A DNA stretch of 64,000 bases from Nymphaea colorata. Its lineage: Eukaryota > Streptophyta > Magnoliopsida > Nymphaeales > Nymphaeaceae. The stretch is from contig NC_045148.1 of NCBI RefSeq assembly GCF_008831285.2, positions 930,001 through 994,000 of the forward strand. The letters are read 5' to 3'. The position numbers and the translations under genes were made by a program. The notes below the pieces were generated by a model. The model was not told the origin of the DNA. It saw only the letters and a list, made by a program, of their open reading frames with translations, and searched no databases. This document shows, piece after piece, positions 56,071 through 64,000 of this stretch (position 1 is its first letter; each line of letters opens with the position of its first letter).

Positions 56071-57868
56071 CTCATTCGAGTAAATGCGAGCTTAATGAAA
56101 ATTAACCAAAAAAAATTCTTTGAGGAAAACGAACAACGTTGTTGTTTTCCGCATTCTGTTTACGCATCCACGGAAGAAGAAATTATTTTACCTGACTGAG
56201 TTGAGTTTAAAGGGAAGCAAAGGGAAAGGGGGTGGTATCAAATATTCGCATAAAATGTGAGGTTATTCTAAATAATGGTTACATTGTGGGGTGAAATGTA
56301 AATTGCATGTTTTTTTGATACACCCAGCAACGTGGCGTGGCTGCTGAAGAGCAAAACACGCTACGTGGTGTTTTCTCACTTCATTTATCCGGATATTTAG
56401 TTTCCATTTTTCTCCCACGTTTCCTTTGCAGGCGTTAAATATCCTCGATGTATCGCTTACATATTAAAAAAATAATAACTGGATAAAGTGAGCAAGTTCG
56501 AACAACATAATAATATTGATCTGATGATGAAATGCTTTCATTGAAGATAAAAAGCAAACCGTGGATGCGAACAGAGTATGAACCATTTACATATTCTTTG
56601 GATCATGGGCCTCCTTCAAATTTTTAGAAAATAAAGATTTGACTTTTAAAATTTTAAATTTCAATTGAACATATATGAAAATTTTGAAAAATTATATTCC
56701 AGTATCTATTAAAATTTTGAAACTATAATTGGACCGCTACAATAAAAAAAATAGTAACTCAGCTCCTCTAAACATTTTGTAAGCGTTTTAGACTACTCTT
56801 AAGACCGATCAGTGCGAGGGCAGTTTGGTTCAACTGGTTTCGGGAAACACTGGAAAAAGAGTTGGCTTGTAGTTGGTTGTTGGCTTGATGGATGCAACTA
56901 CCTTTCAACTATTTCTAAAGTTCATGTAAGTACCTTTATTTTATATATATATATATATATATAACCATGGGTTAAGAGACTTTATCATTTGCCCAGGACA
57001 TAAAAACCCCGAGGCCATATCCCTTAGTTCTTCGATAATGACTTGCATTAATGTTGAGCACAAAAAGAGAGTGCACCTTTACAATTCGAACCAGGAACCA
57101 GCCGCCTATTGGCCGTTGGCCCGGCCAGTTGCACTGCATTGTTTATGCTCATGGTTTACTTGTGTACTACTCACAGAATATAAAGCTTTCTTTAAGCATA
57201 AGCATACTTGGCCCCAAAGGACCTTTGTTAGAGCAATTAAAAAAAAAAAAAATGTGCCATGATCGGATTTTCTATGAAAATGCACACCGGCATTTGGAAT
57301 TTTGTTGCTCAACTTCATGAAGCTGGTTTTTGTAATATAGTTGTTTAACTGAACAGGTTAAATGAATAATTACAAATAATAGGTGTGTTTTTGCTATATG
57401 CTCATTTGTTGCCTTTGAGTGGCTCAAGACTACAAGCCAAAGATGCATAAAGGAGCCCGTGGACGACATTTATTTTCGAATCAAATTGCAGCCTTGGCAT
57501 TGACGACCCTCCATCCTTCCAATAAAGAGGAAAAGAATGTCATGAAATTTCTCAACTAACTTTATGACTTTTCTTTTTCTCACGATGTCTTTTGTCTTAA
57601 ATAATCAAATCAATGCCAACAACTACCTTTCTTGTTCATTACGCCCACGAAAGCGTGATTTTCTCATTTTTAATTTTGGAAAACAGTTCGCGTCGTGTCT
57701 TTCACATTTGATTAGCAAATCTAAAGAGCGGTTTTTCATTAGAATGACATAAACTAAGGACGTCGATAATATGATTATGGCAAACTCTTAAACAATGGTT
57801 AAAATAAATTAAAAAAGGATGAACATGTTTAATATGAAATTTGTTGTCATTTTTTGTTGTATGAACAG
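55361..57868. other. Upstream flank of the coiled-coil gene, no gene seen
   Basis: The first 150 bases are GC-richer and contain the probable promoter of the minus-strand gene, but I see no convincing TATA box. The rest is AT-rich with microsatellites. No exon series was found. Confidence 0.4.
55985..56075. repeat. Palindromic CT-TA-GA microsatellite
   Basis: 'cattctttctctct', (TA)n and 'agagagagagaaactcattc' form an inverted repeat of the same design as 297-447. Confidence 0.85.
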
Positions 57869-58575
57869 TGAAGAGGTGGCAAGAAGGATCCCTGAGGGGG
57901 ATGACGCAGCAAGAAACTGGTAGGTGGTCAGTTTTCATTTCAAATTCGTGTAGCGCCAACTATTTGTATTGCAAAAGAGAGATGCCAATATGCAACTTAA
58001 AGCATATGCATAACAAGAATGCAATGTGGTCGTGAAAATTAGCATGTTGTAAACCTGTTAAAAAATATATAAAAAGTTGTTTAAAAAATGAAAAAATCTT
58101 AAATGTTTTATTTTCAAATAAACTATTTGACTTTTGGTAAGAGTATCAATGCATTATTCTGATGTTTTTTTACCATGTTTCATGTTTCTATATGTTCATA
58201 TTTGAATTACTCTCAATTAAAGGAAGCATGTATCATATTTGAAACCAATATATCCTACTTTTAAATTCAAGTCTGAATCTAAATCTAACTGTTGAGCGCA
58301 CAACCAGATTGAGACTGCATTATGGAATGTTAACAATCAACTTCCAAAAACAGAATCCAAGTTCAAATCCCATGGAACGTTTACTTAAAACTAAATCTAC
58401 ATTGATCCGATGTCTACACTTATTCAAACTAGCCCGTTATTAATTGATATTTGATTATGTAATGAAAACCAGTGATGCTATTAGGATTCTTGTGACGGAC
58501 AATATCCTTTGATGTCTAATCAAATCCACATTTAATAATTGCAGGCAAGCGTTGCAAGGGCACATGCTGCGTTAA
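57869..58575 (+). pseudogene. Possible two-exon gene 3' end, family not recognised
   Basis: An exon-like piece at 57869-57919 (acceptor 'atgaacag', donor 'gtaggt') reads EEVARRIPEGDDAARN. It joins in phase to 58545-58575 (acceptor 'attgcag'), which reads WQALQGHMLR and then TAA, with AATAAA overlapping the stop. Splice sites, phase and stop fit a gene end. Upstream exons were not found and I do not recognise the protein. It may be a fragment or chance. Confidence 0.2.
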
Positions 58576-58894
58576 TAAAATCTTGGGTACTAACGTCCAA
58601 ACGCAGAAGAAGGAAGGTGCATGACCAAAAGGCAAATTTTTTGTCATTTAGCATTTGTGAGGATCTCTTGCTTTTGGAGGCCATCAATGTCATGCATTTA
58701 TTTTCTTCTTGCTTGATCTTTAATGAGAGAGGGAGAGAGAGGGATATTTTGATTTCGCAGTTTTAAAAACATGTCCAAGCAAAATGAAAATAAAAGTTAG
58801 ATTTTATTGTTTTAGTTCTTCAAGGCGTGTTTGGATAGTTTCAATTTGAATTTTTCAAAAAAACATCATTTTCTTCTTATCAAAGCTTGGTTTC

Positions 58895-59010
58895 TTCTTG
58901 TTTCAAGGAGTATAACATAACTAGTCGAGCTGATGCGAGAGTCGCCTAGTTCTCTTGTTTCAAGGAGTATAACATAATTGGTCGAGCTGATGAGAGAGTC
59001 GCCTAGTTCT
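58895..59010. repeat. Tandem duplication, period 57 bp
   Basis: Two near-identical copies of 'cttgtttcaaggagtataac', followed by 'gtcgagctgatg.gagagtcg' and 'cctagttct'. Confidence 0.9.
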
Positions 59011-62000
59011 CTTGGGTATCCTTCTCTTTCTCTCTCTCTCGTACAGTCAATCAAGTCTCTTATTTTTTGAATTATTTCCAAATATTTTTTATTATTAATT
59101 ATTCTTATATTTTTTATTCTTTAAAAAGGAATAATTAATATTTTTCTATCTATTTATAACTGATTTAGTTGCCTGACTGATTGAATTTGATTTCTGAGTT
59201 TTACGGCACAGAAGCAAATTGGACGAATCCACGACTGCTAAATGCATGAGCAGTCGGACTAGAAAAATACGCATCGATTCCATGCTATTGGCGTCGTTAA
59301 TTTCGTCATTGAGGAGAATTGAATAGCTTGGTAAACCACCACCTTGGTTTTAAGCCATGTTCAAGGCTACCTGCATCGCGCAGAACTGTAAGCTTTCTCA
59401 CGGCGTTGTTCTTATACGGCCCTCTAATCCAATTTAACATGGGTTTTCTTTGTTGAAGGTGGATTTGTCGTGCATCTAATGCATTCTCGTAGCTCTCTGT
59501 AATGACTTCTTAATTTGAAGAGTAAACTCAAGATCTCTGTCTGCTATGATTCCTTCTGACAGTTAGTATTTCATCTATCTTTTGAAAACACCATTTTTTG
59601 TCGAGCTTTGATTATCACATTGGAGGCAGAACGCCATTTTGCTTCAAAAATCCAGTTTTAATATCAAATGTCATCAAAATGCACTCTTAGTTTTATCCAA
59701 ATTAATTTTGGTGAGAAACGTAGATTTCTAAAGTGATGGTCTTGGGCTCCTGAATGGAAATCGGCATTAAGAAATCCATTCAATCAATTTATTGGAGTCG
59801 CTTTTATGGGCTTCAGATCGTCAGAAATGCCTGATACTTTGTCATTACTTGTAGTTGGTAGAACAGAGTTTAATGTCGACAACATACGGAGAAGGTGCAT
59901 CACATCTTATTCACAAAGGGGCGCTAGATCGCGTTTGATCTTGAATTCAAATTCATGAACATGAAGTAGTTTGCTTCTATTTCATCAAAGTAAACTCAAG
60001 CTATACAGTTGAAAGCGTCATTTTCCTGTCACTTTGCCTTCTAAATATTATTATAAGAACGAAAAGAGTCCCTTAGATTGATGTATCTCAGAAAAAAGAA
60101 AAACATACAAGATCAAACTAATGGCCTGTCTGGATGAAGGGAAAGAGGAGAAAATGAAAGAAGAGGAAAGGAATGGATGAGGAAAACAAAGGAAATGCCC
60201 AAACAAGCTTGCATGAGGAGGCCGCTGCCCGGGCGAAACTCCGTTCTGTGTCCCCATAAGCGCAAGCTCGAGGCTTCGCGTGCGTCGGCTTGTGCAGAGA
60301 GAGTCGATGCAGTCAGATCTCACGACCATCCTTCGACAGCGACGCCGGGCCACTTCTCCAAATACCAGTGAAGAAACGAACTTGAAGGCCCTTTTGTTTC
60401 ACATATAGAGAGAGATATAGAGAAGGTTACTCATCTTAAAATCATTCTAAGTCAACCCATGACAATGGCGGACTTGACCATTTCTGGGGGGTGCTGAGTG
60501 CATTCAAATACCAACTTCCCTTATGCTCCTGCACTTCTTCTTTTCCTTCGTCTTCTTTTCTGTTTGTCTAAAGAGTTCATTTTTTGTCTCTAATCTGTTG
60601 GATATTTTTCCGTTCATTTGGTGCAGCGGTTTCTCAGTACGTTCGTTTTGTTGATACGATTCCATGTTGAAGGGTTCGAAACCTGTCCTTCAATTTGTGC
60701 TCGATGGTCTTCGTCTCGATCCTACTGAGCATCAATCTTCTTTCTTCATCTTTCTTTCTCTTTCTAATTCTAGATATCTAATTCGATCGTCATTGCGAAC
60801 TCTAGTTGTGCCAACAAGTTAAGAAAATAGCTTGGCCGTCTTTGACGTGCAGGGAATTTGATTATTAAGATTTAGACATACTGGAATCGTTAATAGGAAA
60901 AATGGTAGATTGAGAAAGAGATTTGTTGGATGAGTTAATTAAACAATTGACTATTGGTTTTGCATAATCCTATAGCCTCACAGAAGTACTGAACAATACA
61001 AGGATATAGGAAGGTGGGAAGAAGGCAAGAGGAGTTATGGGAGGGGAATAATCTTGGTATGCTTCAGAAATTAAGAAGAAAAAGGAAAGAAGTAAAAGTA
61101 GAAGAGTGTTGACGTGCCCCGATTTCAAGAGGCAAGTTCTTTCTTTTTCATATTCTCCCATCCTTTCCTACTAGAAAAGCATGGTTCAATTGTCTTTAAC
61201 CGACTACGATCCAAAAACAACTTTAGACTACAACTGGTTTTCTATTGCCTAACAGAACTGCACATAGGTGGTTGAGCGTGAGAAATCAGATTTCTAGTAG
61301 TAAATGGTGGAGCTGTAATCGAGATTTCCTCTCCGGATACTGTTTTGAAGAAGCAATTGCCAAGTCGGATCTGGCAATTTAAGTAACTCGTAGACCAACT
61401 CGTACCACGATGTGACTAATTTAGCTTTGTTTTGTTGCCGCATCATCTTATTTAGCCGACTAATTCCTGAAGATCTCAAATTCACTGTTGAGCCCCTGTT
61501 CAGGCAACTATCGTTATGTCTTTCTGCTGTTGCCATCCACCTGCGCTAAATAACCTATGCACAAAAAATAGCTTTCCTTTCATTGTTGGCATGGTGAATT
61601 CACAATTTAAGAAGGTGAAAATGCATTCATCAAGTAAATAAACCATCGATTGGTTCAGTAGAGACAATCTGGTTACAATCTGGCTGCTTTAGATTTGATC
61701 TGTTCCCTTTTCCCTTCTGGACATCAAAGGGTGTTTGCTTTCTGAGTGGGGACTATCTTGCTCATGAGTAGACCTGCTGGAATATATCTTCAGGAGAGCA
61801 TCTATGCCCTCCGACATTTTTTTTCCTGGTTGCATCCTGTCTGGTCCTTCTTAGAATTCTTCGTCATTCATAGCTGAACCGGATGAAAGATTGAGTGCCA
61901 ACGAGACCCTCTCATCAATGATTGTGCCAGGGCATACGGGGTTGCTGCAGAAGAAATTTGGTCTCAATATCCATGTTGGATGGGGACACATGACTCGAGA

Positions 62001-62907
62001 ATCTAGACACTATACTGCTATGAATAAGCTAGCAAAATCCTTTTTTCTGTTAAGCTTTTAACATCTAGAAAATAACTGTTCTTATCACTTCTATTCTTAT
62101 GGCGTCTCCATATCCCAGTGTTGCAGAAGATACTCTACTGCAGTATGGGTTCATGAAGAAGCCATTCTGTGGTGATATTTTTCCTCTGTTGGTTGGCCGT
62201 TTCTTATTTTTTATCTAAATTTTTCATTGGTCGGGGACTGAAACCACAACATTGAATGCTAAAGTTTACAACCATGTGACAGCAGAGAAATATGTCTCTT
62301 TCTTTTTTTATAGAGAAAATGGGTTTAGGCAGATCCGGCCAGCTTATGCCATGAGGTGCTCTCCAGGTACTCAACCTCCTCCACCTTGAATTATTCTAAC
62401 TCAACCAAATGGATGAAGCTCTTCTTGGGAGCAGAGGTGTGTCTTTTGCAGATCGTCCATCCATCGAATTAAATTTCTAGGATGATGGCAAATGGTCGCA
62501 GACATTGATTATCTGCATCACAGTTTAGATACTTGCCATTATCAAAAAGGCTGAACAATTTGTAAAATGAAAACAAGTAGATCTTACCCTCTGGCACTTG
62601 TGCTCGTTTACATGGATGTTGGTCCCAGGTTACAGCAGGCACACAGTCATGCTCTTAATTGCAGTTCTTGCATACTATGCATAAGCTTCAGCAAATGATG
62701 TGCCATGAATGAGTGCTTCTAAAGTACCACAGAATCTTACGATGTATAAATGATAAACGTGTATGAAACTTTTGCAGTCTATGTTAATTCTCTATCTGAC
62801 CGATTTGATGGTGCAAGTCCATCAAATATTCTATCCAGCTTCTAGGAAAGTACTGTCAGTGAAGGGATTGGTACTCATGTTGGTTTGGATTGCTATTAAA
62901 GTTTACG

Positions 62908-63085
62908 GATGCTAAATTTTGCCTATTTGGCGGAAGACATGAAATAGGAAAAGTGTCGCTACTTGTATGACCGCACTTGAATGTACGAAAGTACATTCAT
63001 GCCAAACTTTGAATATTTGGCAGAAGGCATGAACAAGAAAAAGTCGTTTTATGTTTCAGTGATTGTGTGATGGCACTCAAAATGC
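62908..63085. repeat. Diverged tandem duplication, period 90 bp
   Basis: Copies start 'gatgctaaattttgcctatt' and 'catgccaaactttgaatatt'. Both continue 'tggc.gaag.catgaa' and 'aaaagt.gt'. A perfect palindrome 'gaatgtac..gtacattc' lies at the junction (62980-62999). Confidence 0.7.
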
Positions 63086-63237
63086 ACATAGCACGGTCAT
63101 TCATCTGAGTTAGTCTGATCTACTATCTATAGTTTATCCAACTATGCTCATCTACCCATACCTCTGCTTTAGTATTCATCCTTGTTTTCTTTCCACAGTT
63201 GGCTTCTACTTAGCTGGAGTGTTTCCTCATATAGTCT

Positions 63238-63367
63238 GAGCCTTGCATGAGAAGAAGAGAGCACAATGTAGCCAAGAACAACTTGCCAAATCTCTGCCTC
63301 AAACAGGAAAAATGTCGGCAAGTCATCCTTGGCTGCACAGCACTCTCCGCCTCGCCATGTAAGGCCC
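63238..63367 (-). ncRNA. MIR169: MIR169 precursor hairpin, distal copy
   Basis: On the minus strand the mature sequence CAGCCAAGGATGACTTGCCG plus a final A (21 nt, 63335-63315) is on the 5' arm. The star GGCAAGTTGTTCTTGGCTAC plus A (63287-63267) is on the 3' arm. Pairing continues outward: 'gagagtgctgtgcag' opposes 'ctacattgtgctctc', and the 'aaggc' type bases at both ends also pair, giving a stem of about 45 bp. The mature form equals the plant miR169a type, which guides cleavage of NF-YA transcripts. It would be last in the leftward transcript. Compared with its neighbours its star has one change (TT for TC), leaving a G:U pair. Confidence 0.92.
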
Positions 63368-63450
63368 TTGGATGGATGCTCTGCAAGCTTCTTTGACTCT
63401 TAACGTCTCCCCATCTTCTAATCGTACTGCCTATCATCTTGTATCATCCA

Positions 63451-63580
63451 AACCTTGCATGAGAAGAAGAGAGTACAATGTAGCCAAAGACAAACTTGCC
63501 AACCCTCTATCTTAATACAGAGTGAATGTCGGCAAGTCATCCTTGGCTGCATACCACTCTCTGCATCATCAGGCAAGGCC
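63451..63580 (-). ncRNA. MIR169: MIR169 precursor hairpin, middle copy
   Basis: Same mature 21-mer at 63549-63529 on the 5' arm; star GGCAAGTTTGTCTTTGGCTA plus CA at 63500-63479 on the 3' arm. The outer stem pairs 'gagagtggtatgcag' with 'ctacattgtactctc'. The loop ('cattcactctgtattaagat' region) differs from the other copies while both arms are conserved, the signature of a selected microRNA. It lies about 85 bases from the distal copy and 80 from the proximal copy. Confidence 0.92.
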
Positions 63581-63661
63581 CCTCAGATGAAGATTCTGCA
63601 GGCTTCTTAGTTGTTTGGCATCTCTTGAACTTCTAATCATGCTTCTGGTCTTCATTTCATC

Positions 63662-63800
63662 TAGGTCTTGCATGAGAAGAAGAGAGCACAATGTAGCCAA
63701 GGACATACTTGCCAACTCTCCCACTCGTGCTAGCACAGAGTGAAGGTCGGCAAGTCATCCTTGGCTGCACACCACTCTCTGCCTCTTCAGGCAAGGCCTC
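63662..63800 (-). ncRNA. MIR169: MIR169 precursor hairpin, promoter-proximal copy
   Basis: Same mature 21-mer at 63767-63747 on the 5' arm; star GGCAAGTATGTCCTTGGCTA plus CA at 63713-63692 on the 3' arm. The outer stem 'gagagtggtgtgcag' pairs with 'ctacattgtgctctc' and continues to 'aggccttgcctgaagaggca' against 'cttcttctcatgcaagacct'. It is the first hairpin after the TATA box at 63880, so the cluster probably starts here, although further copies beyond the window edge cannot be excluded. Confidence 0.92.
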
Positions 63801-63879
63801 TTAGATGAAGACTCTGTTTCTCTTCTCAAGCCAAGGAGGATTCTCATGTCCTGCTTTCCCTGGGATGGGGTGCCATTCC

Positions 63880-63886
63880 TTATATA
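63880..63886 (-). promoter_or_regulatory. TATA box of the pri-miR169 cluster
   Basis: On the minus strand CCTATATAAGG (63888-63878) contains TATATAA. It lies about 80 bases upstream of the first hairpin, predicting a start near 63850. Plant MIR genes are RNA polymerase II genes with TATA boxes close to the precursor, so the distance fits. Confidence 0.6.
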
Positions 63887-64000
63887 GGCAGACTAGTTAG
63901 CTGGTTAAATAAACAAATCGCTAATATTCTCTCTGACAATTCCTTTACTAGTGGGTCATGGAATGTCAAAATTTCTATCCCATATTTCAAATTCCAAAAG

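Larger units (their letters stand above)
58576..63237. other. Spacer, no gene seen
   Basis: AT-rich with two short duplications listed separately. A GC-richer patch at 60210-60360 has frames on both strands without a domain. The 'gaagggttcgaaacctgtcc' at about 60669-60688 resembles a tRNA B box, but no cloverleaf could be drawn around it. The part just left of 63238 would be downstream sequence of the pri-miR169 transcript. Confidence 0.4.

Noticed and set aside
60669-60688. B-box-like 'gggttcgaaacc' as a tRNA gene
   Set aside because: No A box at proper spacing and no acceptor or anticodon stem could be formed.

Overview
The window is nuclear DNA of a flowering plant. It has intron-rich genes with GT-AG splice sites, AT-rich introns and spacers, a plant V-ATPase subunit A gene, a plant NAC transcription factor, plant-type LINEs, TRIM elements and a hAT element, and hairpins carrying the plant microRNA miR169. 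I cannot name the species.

Three protein genes can be rebuilt exon by exon, all with consistent reading frames. (1) 2515-11542, minus: 20 coding exons giving a 623-residue vacuolar H+-ATPase catalytic subunit A, with a TATA box and 5' leader at 11543-11730. (2) 27368-30556, plus: three exons giving a 317-residue NAC-domain transcription factor. (3) 40498-55360, minus: 14 exons giving a 454-residue coiled-coil protein with a signal peptide and a C-terminal membrane segment, of the Arabidopsis At4g31340/At2g24420 type. Its 7.1-kb intron 11 holds a decayed LINE, and its intron 2 holds nested repeats, including two inverted copies of one element.

At the right edge (63238-63800, minus) lie three tandem MIR169 hairpins, each with the mature sequence on the 5' arm and a matching star on the 3' arm. 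A TATA box sits just upstream at 63880-63886, so this looks like a polycistronic pri-miR169 transcribed leftward. The family target is NF-YA mRNA.

Most of the rest is mobile or repetitive DNA. A complete 2628-bp hAT-type element (19677-22304) has a perfect 8-bp target duplication and carries gene-like interior sequence, including a tetraspanin-like piece (a Pack-hAT candidate). Two miniature LTR elements (TRIMs) lie at about 18547-18866 (minus) and 31764-32211 (plus). LINE remnants lie at 2-440, 1553-2364, 13090-13440 and 45175-47750. A five-copy 136-bp tandem array (15397-16072) has a diverged single relative at 35840-36010. A GATACG-rich repeat family has copies in introns of two unrelated genes. 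Two tRNA-like SINE candidates, a duplicated terminal-exon pseudogene (13687 and 18087), and several microsatellite palindromes complete the list. I saw no CRISPR array, no rRNA gene and no intact tRNA gene.
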